From contig NZ_JAAIKB010000007.1 in NCBI RefSeq assembly GCF_011040385.1, positions 1 through 64,000 of the forward strand: 64,000 nucleotides of DNA, in the 5' to 3' direction. The notes below the pieces were generated by a model. The model ran no database searches. It was not told the DNA's origin and was given only the letters and a program-made list of their open reading frames with translations. The position numbers and the translations under genes are program-made. This document shows positions 27,341 to 35,394 of the stretch, piece after piece. Source of the stretch: Falsiroseomonas algicola (GTDB lineage Bacteria > Pseudomonadota > Alphaproteobacteria > Acetobacterales > Acetobacteraceae). The stretch's first letter is position 1; every line of letters starts with the position of its first letter.

Positions 27341-27578
27341 GGATCACTACTGCGCCTGTAGCCCGGGGCTGCCAAGCCCCGCGACCAGGGCGGGCATGAC
27401 GACCGACATGGCGCGAGGGGGGCGATGCGCCGGGGCGATGCCCGGGACGCCGGCGCAATGCCCGGAAGCATCTTATGATCGCCCCGCGGCCGGGTTTGCG
27501 GCGGCGCAGCATTCCGCCGGCGCGACAGCATCGCCTAATGTCCCGCGCGGATAAGGCTACAGGGGGACTGCCGGCTTC

Positions 27579-29402
27579 ATGTGCGGGATCGTGGGGGTGA
27601 TCGGCCGGGCGGATGCGGGTCCGCTGCTGCTGGATGCGCTGCGGCGCCTGGAATACCGGGGCTATGACAGCGCCGGCATCGCGACGCTGGTGAACGGTCA
27701 CATCGATCGCCGCCGGGCGGAGGGCAAGCTCGGCAACCTCGCCGCCGTGCTGGGCCAGGACCCGCTGCCGGGCACCACCGGCGTCGGCCATACGCGCTGG
27801 GCGACGCATGGCGCGCCGACCGAACGCAACGCCCACCCGCACGCCACTGCCCGGGTCGCCGTGGTCCACAACGGCATCATCGAGAACCACGCCGAGCTCC
27901 GCGCCGAGCTGGAAGCCGAAGGCGCGGTGTTCGAGACGGAGACGGATACCGAGACCTTCGTCCGGCTGCTGGACCACCTGCTGGCCCAGGGCCTGGCCCC
28001 CACCGCCGCCTTCGCGGCCGCGCTGAAGCGCGTGCACGGCGCCTTCGCGCTGGCCGCCATCTTCGCCGGCCATCCGAAGCTGCTGCTCGGCGCCCGGCAG
28101 GGCGCGCCGCTGGCCGTGGGGTTCGGGGAGGGGGAAATGTTCCTCGGCTCCGACGCCCTGGCCCTGGCGCCGCTGACGCGCCGCATCGCCTACCTCGAGG
28201 AGGGCGACTGGGTGGAGGTGACGGAAGGCGGCGCGCGCTTCCACGATGCCGCCGACCGGCCGGTGGACCGCGCCGTCGTCGTCACCGCCGTCTCCGGCGC
28301 CGCGGTCGGCAAGGGCAACTACCGCCACTTCATGGAGAAGGAACTGCACGAGCACCCCGCCGTCATCGGCGACACGCTCCGCCAGTACCTCGACCCCGGC
28401 ACCCACGCGGTGCGCCTGCCGCGCCTGCCCTTCGACCCGGCGGTGGTGCCGCGGCTGACGCTCTCCGCCTGCGGCAGCGCCTTCCTGGCCGCCCATGTCG
28501 GGCGCTACTGGATCGAACAGCTCGCCCGCATCCCCTGCGACGCCGACGTCGCCAGCGAACTCCGCTACCGCGACCCGCCTCTGGCACCGGGCGGGGGCGC
28601 CATCCTCGTCTCCCAGTCCGGGGAGACGGCGGACACCATGGCGGCACTCCGCCTGCTGAAGGAAGGCGGGCAGCGGGTGCTGTCCATCGTCAACGTGCCG
28701 GAAAGCACCATGGCCCGCCTGTCGGACGCCGCGCTGCTGACCGTGGCGGGGCCGGAGATCGGCGTCGCCTCCACCAAGGCCTTCACCGCCCAGCTCTCCG
28801 TCCTCGCCTGCCTGGCGCTGGGCTTCGCCCGCAGCCGCGGCACGATCGAGGTGGCGGAGGAGGAACGGCTGACCCAGGCATTGCTCTCCATCCCCGGCCA
28901 CGCCGCCGCCGTGCTGGAACAGGACGACCGCATCAAGGCCCTGGCGGCCGAGATCATGGCGGCGCGGGACGTGCTCTTCCTCGGCCGCGGATCCATGTTC
29001 CCGATCGCCATGGAAGGGGCGCTGAAACTCAAGGAGATCAGCTACATCCACGCCGAAGGTTATGCGGCGGGTGAGATGAAGCACGGGCCCATCGCCCTGA
29101 TCGACCCGGCGGTGCCCGTGATCGCCCTCTGCCCCTCCGGGCCGCTGTTCGAGAAGACGGCCTCCAACCTGCAGGAAGCCGCGGCACGCGGCGGGCGCAT
29201 CATGGCCTTCACCGACGCCACCGGCGCCCCGGCCCTGAGCCGCTTCGCCGAACAGGTCATCACCCTGCCCGGCATCGACCCCTTCGCCGCGCCGATCCTG
29301 CACAGCATCCCCGTCCAACTCCTGGCCTACCACGTCGCCGCCCTGAAAGGGACCGACGTGGACCAGCCCCGGAACCTGGCGAAAAGCGTGACGGTGGAGT
29401 AG
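27579..29402 (+). CDS. glmS: Glutamine-fructose-6-phosphate aminotransferase (isomerising)
   Basis: Makes glucosamine-6-phosphate from fructose-6-phosphate and glutamine, the entry to UDP-GlcNAc. The 607-residue product begins MCGIVGVIGR, exposing Cys2 as the glutaminase nucleophile, with RRLEYRGYDSAGIA and GHTRWATHGAPT. Two SIS domains follow (LSACGSAFLAAHVGRYWIE and LFLGRGSMFPIAMEGALKLKEISYIHAEGYAAGEMKHGP). It ends NLAKSVTVE with the conserved near-C-terminal Lys. Usual partner glmU is not adjacent. Its stop codon lies in the outer arm of a 261-bp palindrome. No glmS ribozyme was seen upstream. Confidence 0.97.
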   Translation: MCGIVGVIGRADAGPLLLDALRRLEYRGYDSAGIATLVNGHIDRRRAEGKLGNLAAVLGQDPLPGTTGVGHTRWATHGAPTERNAHPHATARVAVVHNGIIENHAELRAELEAEGAVFETETDTETFVRLLDHLLAQGLAPTAAFAAALKRVHGAFALAAIFAGHPKLLLGARQGAPLAVGFGEGEMFLGSDALALAPLTRRIAYLEEGDWVEVTEGGARFHDAADRPVDRAVVVTAVSGAAVGKGNYRHFMEKELHEHPAVIGDTLRQYLDPGTHAVRLPRLPFDPAVVPRLTLSACGSAFLAAHVGRYWIEQLARIPCDADVASELRYRDPPLAPGGGAILVSQSGETADTMAALRLLKEGGQRVLSIVNVPESTMARLSDAALLTVAGPEIGVASTKAFTAQLSVLACLALGFARSRGTIEVAEEERLTQALLSIPGHAAAVLEQDDRIKALAAEIMAARDVLFLGRGSMFPIAMEGALKLKEISYIHAEGYAAGEMKHGPIALIDPAVPVIALCPSGPLFEKTASNLQEAAARGGRIMAFTDATGAPALSRFAEQVITLPGIDPFAAPILHSIPVQLLAYHVAALKGTDVDQPRNLAKSVTVE

Positions 29403-29660
29403 CGGGGCGGGTGTTGCGCTGGTTGCTTCCAGGAGGGGCCTTGCCCCTCCCGGACCCTCCCCACCAGGGTCCAACGGGACCCTGGACCGCGAGGTGATGG
29501 GATGGGGAAGGAGGGGGCTGGCGCACCGGTGGAACGGGCGCACCAGCCCCCTCCTTCCCCATCCCATTTCCATGGTTTCCAAAGGCCCGCTGGCCTTTGG
29601 TGGGGGAGCGCGAGGGGGCAACGCCCCCTCGTGAATCATCAGCGCAACACCGCCCCGCTA
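29400..29660. repeat. 261-bp composite palindrome with five hairpins between convergent stop codons
   Basis: The whole gap between glmS and imuA is an inverted repeat. Outer arms 29400-29420 and 29641-29660 pair with one bulged base and include both stop codons (TAG and its mirror). Within lie hairpins at 29432-29450, 29464-29485, 29579-29600 and 29612-29630. In the centre are perfect 25-bp arms at 29497-29521 and 29543-29567 around a 21-nt loop. The two halves are diverged copies of one roughly 115-bp unit in opposite orientation. It probably acts as a bidirectional terminator and looks like a non-autonomous palindromic repeat element. Confidence 0.85.
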
Positions 29661-30401
29661 CGCCCGCCGTCGCCTTGTCGCCGGGATCGGGGTTGTGTCC
29701 GCTTCGGTGTCCAGTCGGTCGAGGGTGGTGCGCCAGGTGGCGGTCCAGCTGCGGGGTTGGCCGCCGCGGCAGCGCAGCAGGTCGAGGGACCATCGGGGGT
29801 CGCCGAGGCTGTGCTGGTTGCCGCCGAGGCTGGGCAGGGCGTTGACGCGCCAGCGGGTGAGGGCGGCGGAGGGGCCGGGGTCTTCGGTATCCGGGCGGAG
29901 GAGCAGGCCGAGGGCGCCGCCGGCTTCGGCGGCGAGCTGGAGGCGGCGGGCGGCGGTGAGGTCGATGTCGGCCAGGGTCAGCAGGGCGCCGGCGACGGCG
30001 GGGCAGCGCAGCGCTTCCTCCATGGCCCAGAGGGCGTCGGCGGGGCGGGGGGCGCGGACCATGATGAGGTCGGCGGGGGAGAGGCCGTAGCGGGCGAGGC
30101 CGGAGGGCCAGGCATCCGGGTCCGGGCCGATCCAGAGGATGGGGCCACCCCCGGCGGCGCCGGTCAGGCTGCTGGCCCGGCCGAGGATGAGGCTGGCGAA
30201 GCCGGTGGCGGCGCCGGCTTCGGCGGCGAGGATCTCGTGCAGCCCGGCGCGGGCCAGGCCGCCATCGGGCAGGGTGGCGTCGATGGTGTCGGCCAGGGGC
30301 ACGCTGCCGGCTTCGGCACGGGCGAGGGCGGAGGCGGCGCCGCCGCGTTCCAGGCGGCCGATGCGGGCGCGGAGCGCGGCCATGAGGGCGGGCCGGTCCA
30401 T
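29658..30401 (-). CDS. imuA: ImuA, SOS mutagenesis protein
   Basis: RecA-like accessory protein that works with ImuB and DnaE2 in damage-induced translesion synthesis. Landmarks are MDRPALMAALRARIGRLE at the N terminus, GLHEILAAEAGAATGFASLILGR, PILWIGPDPDAWPSGLARYGL, and PRWSLDLLRCRGGQPRSW near the C terminus. Start 30401 gives 247 residues. An ATG at 30458 would add 19 Pro/Ala-rich residues but lies only 4 bp from the LexA box, leaving no room for a leader. It is separated from imuB-dnaE2 by about 23.5 kb, unlike the usual imuA-imuB-dnaE2 cassette. Its stop codon falls in the palindromic element. Confidence 0.87.
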   Translation of the reverse strand: MDRPALMAALRARIGRLERGGAASALARAEAGSVPLADTIDATLPDGGLARAGLHEILAAEAGAATGFASLILGRASSLTGAAGGGPILWIGPDPDAWPSGLARYGLSPADLIMVRAPRPADALWAMEEALRCPAVAGALLTLADIDLTAARRLQLAAEAGGALGLLLRPDTEDPGPSAALTRWRVNALPSLGGNQHSLGDPRWSLDLLRCRGGQPRSWTATWRTTLDRLDTEADTTPIPATRRRRA

Positions 30402-30462
30402 GGGAAGACCGTCCGGCGGGGTGTTCGCGGCAAGGGGGGGAGGGATATCGGGGGCCATGGCT

Positions 30463-30477
30463 GTTCTTGCTATGTTC
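30463..30477 (-). promoter_or_regulatory. LexA box of imuA
   Basis: GTTC-TTGCTAT-GTTC is a perfect match to the alphaproteobacterial LexA direct repeat GTTC-N7-GTTC. It lies 61 bp before the preferred imuA start (4 bp before an alternative ATG) and about 195 bp from the divergent protease gene. It indicates SOS control of imuA. Confidence 0.85.
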
Positions 30478-30672
30478 CGACCCCGAGGTGGTCGCAGTCA
30501 AGCAGTTTGGAAAGACGGTGCCGATACGATCTTGTTTTATTATTTGAAAACAGCGTTTTGTGCGTCGTCGATGAGAAGTTGGTGGAGGTTTCGCATGGCG
30601 CTTCCATTCAACCGAACGGCTTCTTAATCCTGCTGCCGCACAACCCGGGGTCTCCATGGCGGGAGCCCCGGA

Positions 30673-31425
30673 ATGCGAGTCGCCCCTTTGTCGCGCAGGG
30701 CTTGGCTGGTGATGGGCCTGTGCCTGCCGCTCATGGCCTGTGCGCGGCTGCCGGCCGAGGAGGCGCGGGCGACGCCGGCGGCGGCCGTCGCGGCCTGGGG
30801 ATTTGCGGCCTTGTCGAGCCACGGGGCGCCGCTCGGTTCAGCCGTGGCGGTGGCGCCGGGACGGCTGCTGACCAGCGCGCATCTGCTGCCGGCGGGGGTG
30901 GAGGTTGTCGAGGCGCGGCGGGGGGATGGCATCGGCCGGGCCCAGGCCCGGGTACTGGCGCGTAGCGAGGCGATGGATCTGGCGGTGCTGGCGGTGCCGC
31001 TGGGCCTGTTCCAGCCCGTGCCGGTCGAGCAGGGCGCGGTGGTGGCGGGGCAGCGGCTTTGGGCGCTGGGATCGCCTTCGGCCGGGGCGGCGATGGCGGT
31101 GGGCGTGGTGACGCGGCCGGCCGCGGTCATGCCGGGGCGAGGGTCCGGATTCACCGCCAGGATCGGCGCGCTGATGGGGTATTCGGGCGGGCCTGCCCTG
31201 GATGAGGCGGGGCATCTGCGCGGCCTGGTGACGGCGCTGCCGGGTGGTGGTGGCGCCACGGCGCTGGCGGCGCTGACGGGCCTGGACCTGGATGGCCTCG
31301 CCCGTGGAAGCGATGGCAGGGAGGTTTTCTTCCTATCCATCGCTGCCGCACTGGCCGAATCCGAACGGATCGCGCCGTCTGGCCGGCTCCTGGCCCACCA
31401 TGGCGTGAGTCCTCCGCAACCCTGA
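30673..31425 (+). CDS. Trypsin-like serine protease, lipoprotein
   Basis: Likely an envelope-anchored S1-fold protease. A lipoprotein signal ends at LMAC with Cys23. The presumed catalytic triad is H70 (LLTSAHLLPAG), D102 (SEAMDLAVLAVP) and S171 (MGYSGGPALDEAG, a variant of the usual GNSGGP). The 250-residue length fits a single chymotrypsin-like domain with no PDZ. The ATG is preceded by a weak purine stretch (CCCCGGA). Substrate is unknown; it could be a pseudo-protease or a stress protease. The upstream 200 bp are AT-rich for this genome and hold the imuA LexA box on the other side. Confidence 0.75.
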   Translation: MRVAPLSRRAWLVMGLCLPLMACARLPAEEARATPAAAVAAWGFAALSSHGAPLGSAVAVAPGRLLTSAHLLPAGVEVVEARRGDGIGRAQARVLARSEAMDLAVLAVPLGLFQPVPVEQGAVVAGQRLWALGSPSAGAAMAVGVVTRPAAVMPGRGSGFTARIGALMGYSGGPALDEAGHLRGLVTALPGGGGATALAALTGLDLDGLARGSDGREVFFLSIAAALAESERIAPSGRLLAHHGVSPPQP

Positions 31426-31501
31426 CCGGGGCCTGACGTCCCCTGCGCGCCGATAGGGCGGAATGCCGTGGCGGGGGCACGGACAGCAGGAGGAGAGAGC
31501 G

Positions 31502-31933
31502 ATGCGGATCACGCGGATGACGATGGTGGCGGCCCTGGCCCTGGCTGCCTGTGCGGCCCCGGCCCTGAACCCGGTGGCGCCGGAAGGCGCCATCGCCAAT
31601 GAAACGCGCGGTGATGCCCAGCGCGGCCAGGCGTCCTTCTACCATCCCGAGCGCTTCACCGGCCGGCCGATGGCGAATGGCGAGCCCTTCGACCCGGAGT
31701 CCAATTCGGCCGCGCATCGCACCCTGCCGCTCGGCACGGTCGCGGAGGTGACGAATCTGCGCAATGGCGAAAGCCGGACCGTCGTGATCGAGGATCGCGG
31801 GCCGTTCATCCGCGGCCGCATCATCGATCTGTCGCCGCGAACGGCGGATGAACTCGGCATGCGGGAGAGCGGGACGGCGCCGGTGGAGGTGCGCCCGATC
31901 GGTCGTCAGGCCAATGCGGGCCGGGATGAATAG
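31502..31933 (+). CDS. RlpA-like septal ring lipoprotein / lytic transglycosylase
   Basis: Predicted outer-membrane lipoprotein that cleaves denuded peptidoglycan glycans at division sites. The ATG at 31502 is preceded by a strong AGGAGGAGAG site. A lipobox LAAC places the modified Cys at residue 17. The double-psi beta-barrel spans about residues 40-125: GQASFYHPERFTGRPMANGE, then LPLGTVAEVTNL and VVIEDRGPFIRGRIIDLSPR, with the Asp of EDRGPF as candidate catalytic residue. The 143-residue product lacks the SPOR domain of E. coli RlpA, so it is a short form. Confidence 0.85.
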   Translation: MRITRMTMVAALALAACAAPALNPVAPEGAIANETRGDAQRGQASFYHPERFTGRPMANGEPFDPESNSAAHRTLPLGTVAEVTNLRNGESRTVVIEDRGPFIRGRIIDLSPRTADELGMRESGTAPVEVRPIGRQANAGRDE

Positions 31934-31984
31934 ATCGAACCAATAGGTTGTAATTCGCGCCGGGGCTGACGACCATCCGGCGTG

Positions 31985-34183
31985 ATGTCCCTGGCCCTGC
32001 GCCCTGTCGAGCGGCTGGTCTTCATCCCGCGTCTCCGGGCGGGGATGCAGGCGGCGCTTGCCTGCCAGCAGGGGCGCTTCGCGCCCTGGCTGGCGGTGGC
32101 GCTGGGCGCCGGGGTGTTGCACTACCTGAACCTGGACCGGGAGCCGGATTGGCAGCCGCTCTGGCTGGTGCTGCCCCTGGGGGTGTTCGGCTTCTGGCTG
32201 GCGCGGCGATGGCTGTTGGCGGGCTGGGCGCTGGGGCTTGGGGCGGCCTTCCTGCTTGGGCTGGGGATCGCCGGCTGGCATGCGGCGCGCCTTCCGCCGC
32301 CGCTGACCCTGCCCTTCAGCGCCGTGCAGCTCTCGGGGGTGGTGGCGGAGGTGCAGCCGCTGCCGGATGGCAGGCGCCTGGTCCTGGAGCAGGCCCGGAT
32401 CGGGGAGGGGGAGACGCTGGCGCGCACGATCCGGGTGCGCCTGCGGGCCGACGATCCGGCCCGGCCCCTGCCCGGTGACGTGGTGTCCCTGCGCGCCCTG
32501 ATCCGGCCACCTGGCGCGCCCGTCGTGCCGGGCGGGTGGGACTTCCAGCGCGCGGCCTTCTTCTCCGGCCTGGGCGGGTCGGGCTTCGCGCTGGGGGCGG
32601 TGACGGTGGAGCCGGGGGAGGAGGCGCCGCTGCTGGCGGGGCTTCGCGCCTGGCTGGATCGGAGGGTCGCGGAAGCCATCCCGGGCGCGGCCGGCGCGGT
32701 GGCGGCGGCGCTGCTGACGGGCACGCAGAGCGCCATCCCGGAGCCGGCGATGCAGGCCATGCGCGATTCGGGGCTGGCGCACCTGCTCTCCGTCTCCGGC
32801 CTGCACATGGCGATCGTGATCGGGCTGGTCTTCGGGGTGTTGCGGGCCGCGATCGCGCTGGTGCCCTGGCTGGCGCTGCGGGTGCCGGCCAAGCCGGTGG
32901 CGGCGCTGGCCGCCTTGGCGGCGGGCGCCTTCTACATGCTGCTCACGGGGTCGCAGGTGCCGATGCAGCGCTGCCTTGGCATGGCGGCGCTGATGACGGT
33001 GGCCATGCTGGCGGGGCGGCGCGTGCTCTCGGTGCGCGTGGTGGCGGTGGCGGCCGCGGCCGTGATCCTGGTGGCACCGAACGAGGTGGCGGGGCCGTCC
33101 TTCCAGATGTCCTTCGGCGCGGTGCTGGCCCTGGTGGCGGGGCATGAGGCGCTGCGCGGGCCGGTCGCGCGTTTCCGGGCGGGCGGCGCCACGGGGTCGC
33201 GGGCCTGGCGGCGGGCGGTGCTGGTGGTGTTCGGGCTGGTCGCGACCTCCGCCCTGGCGGGCGCCGCGACGACGCCCTTCGGGCTGCACCATTTCGGGCG
33301 GCTGCAGATCTATGGCATCGCGGCCAATGCGGTGGCGGTGCCGCTGACGTCGCTGCTGGTGATGCCGGCGGGGCTTGTCGCGATGCTGGCCATGCCGCTG
33401 GGGCTGGAGGCGTGGCCGCTGGCGGTGATGGGCTGGGGGACGGAGGGCATCCTCTGGGTGGCGCGTCTAATCGCCGCCTGGCCGGATGCCGCGCCGGTGA
33501 TGGTGCCGCTGCCGGGCTGGGGGCTGGGGGTTGCCGTCTTCGGCTTCTGCTGGCTCTGCCTCTGGCGGGGCTGGCCGCGCCTGCTGGGGGTGCCGGTGGT
33601 GGTGGCGGGGCTGGCGGCGGGGCAGGTGACGCCGGCGCCGGACCTGCTGGTCTCCCCGGATGCCCGGATCGTGGCGCTGCGGACGGCGGAGGGCGTGTTC
33701 CTGCATCGCCTGCCCGGCGCCAGCAACTTCACCCGGGATTCGATGCTGCGCGCCATGGGCGCGGCGGCGGCGACCCCGCTGCCGGACAGCGGGGAGGTGG
33801 CAGGCGGCGCCATCGCCTGCACGCCGGCTTCCTGCCGCTTCCAACCCCGGCCGGGGGTGGGCGAGGCGGTGCTGCTGCGCAGCCCCCCACCCGCGCGGGG
33901 CCGCCGGGCCGATCCGCCCGACGCAGCCGCGCTGGCGGCCGCCTGCGGTCGCGCGGCGCTGATCCTGGCGCTGGAGCCGGTCCGGCCGCGCTGCCGGTCG
34001 GGGGAGACTATCGACCGCTTCGCCATGTGGCGCGATGGCGCGCAGGCGGCCTGGTTGGGCGGGGAGGGCGTGCGGGTGGTGTCGGACCGTGCCTGGCGGG
34101 GAGATCGGCCCTGGGTGCCGCCGGTGCCGCTGCCGGGCCGGGCGGAAAGCCTGCCCCTGGCACCGATCGATCCGGGTGGATGA
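31985..34183 (+). CDS. comEC: ComEC/Rec2-family inner membrane DNA uptake channel
   Basis: Predicted channel for single-stranded DNA entry in transformation. The 732-residue product has N-terminal membrane spans and a DUF4131-like domain. The Competence domain core includes GLAHLLSVSGLHMAIVIGLVFG near residues 260-280, GAFYMLLTGSQVPMQRC and PSFQMSFGAVLALVAG. The C-terminal 180 residues lack the HxHxDH metal-binding motif of the metallo-beta-lactamase domain found in full-length ComEC. The ATG at 31985 follows a GTG that could also start. It converges on lexA, with a small ORF between, an order common in alphaproteobacteria. No other competence gene is in the window. Confidence 0.88.
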   Translation: MSLALRPVERLVFIPRLRAGMQAALACQQGRFAPWLAVALGAGVLHYLNLDREPDWQPLWLVLPLGVFGFWLARRWLLAGWALGLGAAFLLGLGIAGWHAARLPPPLTLPFSAVQLSGVVAEVQPLPDGRRLVLEQARIGEGETLARTIRVRLRADDPARPLPGDVVSLRALIRPPGAPVVPGGWDFQRAAFFSGLGGSGFALGAVTVEPGEEAPLLAGLRAWLDRRVAEAIPGAAGAVAAALLTGTQSAIPEPAMQAMRDSGLAHLLSVSGLHMAIVIGLVFGVLRAAIALVPWLALRVPAKPVAALAALAAGAFYMLLTGSQVPMQRCLGMAALMTVAMLAGRRVLSVRVVAVAAAAVILVAPNEVAGPSFQMSFGAVLALVAGHEALRGPVARFRAGGATGSRAWRRAVLVVFGLVATSALAGAATTPFGLHHFGRLQIYGIAANAVAVPLTSLLVMPAGLVAMLAMPLGLEAWPLAVMGWGTEGILWVARLIAAWPDAAPVMVPLPGWGLGVAVFGFCWLCLWRGWPRLLGVPVVVAGLAAGQVTPAPDLLVSPDARIVALRTAEGVFLHRLPGASNFTRDSMLRAMGAAAATPLPDSGEVAGGAIACTPASCRFQPRPGVGEAVLLRSPPPARGRRADPPDAAALAAACGRAALILALEPVRPRCRSGETIDRFAMWRDGAQAAWLGGEGVRVVSDRAWRGDRPWVPPVPLPGRAESLPLAPIDPGG

Positions 34184-34266
34184 TCAACTGCCTGCCATGA
34201 CGGAACGGTGACGGTTACCGTTTCTTATCCCTTCGACGCGCAGACTGCAGGGACGGAAACGAGGGA

Positions 34267-34422
34267 ATGAAGGACATGATGACGACGATCGCCGCCCATC
34301 CCGCGCTGATGGACCTCGGCCTTGTCGGCATGGGTCTGTTGCTGGGCGTCGGGGCGCTCATGGCGTGGCAGCGCCTGCATGCCTGGCGCGAGCAGCGCCT
34401 GTCCGAATGGGACCCGTATTGA
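34267..34422 (+). CDS. Small 51-residue membrane protein
   Basis: Short ORF with a good GAGGGA ribosome site ending just before the ATG. The product has one hydrophobic span (LMDLGLVGMGLLLGVGALMAW, about residues 14-34) followed by a basic and aromatic tail RLHAWREQRLSEWDPY. This is a plausible single-pass protein with the tail in the cytoplasm. It is followed at once by a strong hairpin. No family is recognised; conservation in relatives would be needed to prove it is expressed. Confidence 0.6.
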   Translation: MKDMMTTIAAHPALMDLGLVGMGLLLGVGALMAWQRLHAWREQRLSEWDPY

Positions 34423-34428
34423 GGGGCT

Positions 34429-34455
34429 GAAGGGCCCGGCCTCGCGGCCGGGCCT
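34429..34455. terminator. Bidirectional terminator hairpin between the small ORF and lexA
   Basis: GGCCCGGCC, TCGC and GGCCGGGCC form a 9-bp G+C stem, extended by AAG/CTT on the outside with one bulged G. It lies 7 bp after the small ORF stop and 8 bp from the lexA stop on the opposite strand, so it can serve both. There is no long T-run. Confidence 0.7.
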
Positions 34456-34462
34456 TCGCGGT

Positions 34463-35203
34463 TCAGTACTTCCGCAGCAGGCCGATCAGGCGGCCCTGCA
34501 CCCGGACCCGGTCGGGTCCGAAGATTCGCGTCTCATAGGCGCGGTTGGCGGGTTCCAGGGCGACGGAATTGCCCCGGCGGCGCAGCCGCTTCAGCGTCAC
34601 CTCCGCCTCATCCACCAGCGCCACCACGATGGATCCGTTCTCGGCCGTGTCGCCGCGGCGGATGATGACGGTGTCGCCGTCCAGGATCCCTGCCTCCATC
34701 ATCGAATCGCCGGCGACTTCCAGCGCGTAGTGTTCGCCGCCACCCAGCAGGGCGGCCGGCACGTCCACGCTCGCCGCCGCGTCGCGCAGCGCCTCGATCG
34801 GCAGGCCGGCGGCGATGCGGCCATAGAGGGGAAGCTGCACCGCGGCGGTGTCGTTGGCGGTCTTCTGCACGCCGGCCAGGCCCGGCGCGAAATTGCCGCG
34901 GATGACGTTGGGGGAGAAGGCCGGCGCGGCGGGCGCGGCCGGGGGCGGCGCGGCCACGGGCGCGGGATCGGCGCGGCGGGGCGAGACATTCTCCGGCAGG
35001 CGCAGCACTTCGAGCGCCCGGGCGCGATGGGCGCGTCGCTTGAGGAAGCCCCGCTCCTCCAGCGCCGTGATCAGGCGATGGATGCCCGACTTCGACTTCA
35101 GGCGCAGCGCTTCCTTCATCTCCTCGAAGGAGGGGGAGAAGCCGGTGGCGCGCAGGTGCCGGTCGATGAACATCAGCAATTCGTGCTGCTTGCGCGTGAG
35201 CAT
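34463..35203 (-). CDS. lexA: LexA SOS repressor
   Basis: Dimeric repressor of the SOS regulon that self-cleaves when RecA is activated. The start is at [17 protein letters not shown] with GGAGAG upstream; the longer frame is rejected. Residues 1-65 form the winged helix ([34 protein letters not shown]). A Pro/Ala-rich linker spans about 75-96. The peptidase domain holds the Ala132-Gly133 cleavage site ([10 protein letters not shown]), Ser167 ([15 protein letters not shown]) and Lys205 (EVTLKRL). A perfect LexA box upstream implies autoregulation. Two other target operons, imuA and imuB-dnaE2, are in this window. It is convergent with comEC and downstream of moeA. Confidence 0.96.
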   Translation of the reverse strand: MLTRKQHELLMFIDRHLRATGFSPSFEEMKEALRLKSKSGIHRLITALEERGFLKRRAHRARALEVLRLPENVSPRRADPAPVAAPPPAAPAAPAFSPNVIRGNFAPGLAGVQKTANDTAAVQLPLYGRIAAGLPIEALRDAAASVDVPAALLGGGEHYALEVAGDSMMEAGILDGDTVIIRRGDTAENGSIVVALVDEAEVTLKRLRRRGNSVALEPANRAYETRIFGPDRVRVQGRLIGLLRKY

Positions 35204-35262
35204 GGGTCTCTCCACTGCCGGTTCCCGGCGGGCGTTCCGCGGGGTAGGGGCGCCGTTGCCCC

Positions 35263-35302
35263 GAACAAACAAGCAACCGACGTGGATGTTCTATGTAGGT
35301 TC
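35263..35302 (-). promoter_or_regulatory. LexA box (and possible second site) of lexA
   Basis: GTTC-TATGTAG-GTTC at 35288-35302 is a perfect GTTC-N7-GTTC site, 85 bp before the lexA start. A second, weaker site GAAC-AAACAAG-CAAC at 35263-35277 reads as the reverse-complement form with one mismatch. Two sites in tandem would suit tight autoregulation. The region also separates lexA from moeA, so lexA has its own promoter. Confidence 0.8.
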
Positions 35303-35394
35303 CTGCGGCGTCGTCAAATGTTTTCCACAGACCCAGGAAAAACCTGGGGTGAATCGAGATTCTTGATCGGCGGATTGCCCAGGAATCGGCCGAA

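Noticed and set aside
27341-27578. A glmS ribozyme or riboswitch upstream of glmS
   Set aside because: The region lacks the conserved ribozyme core, which is mainly a Gram-positive feature; it is treated as an ordinary divergent promoter region.
26886-29639. A 917-residue minus-strand frame opposite glmS
   Set aside because: It lies wholly antisense to a clear glmS gene and runs through the palindromic element; it has no recognisable domain.
31151-33292. A 713-residue minus-strand frame opposite rlpA and comEC
   Set aside because: It is a shadow with Gln/His/Arg-rich composition; the plus-strand genes have strong motif support and ribosome sites.
34463-35272. Longer LexA start adding 23 residues
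   Set aside because: The conserved LexA N terminus [10 protein letters not shown] begins at 35203 with a ribosome site just before it.
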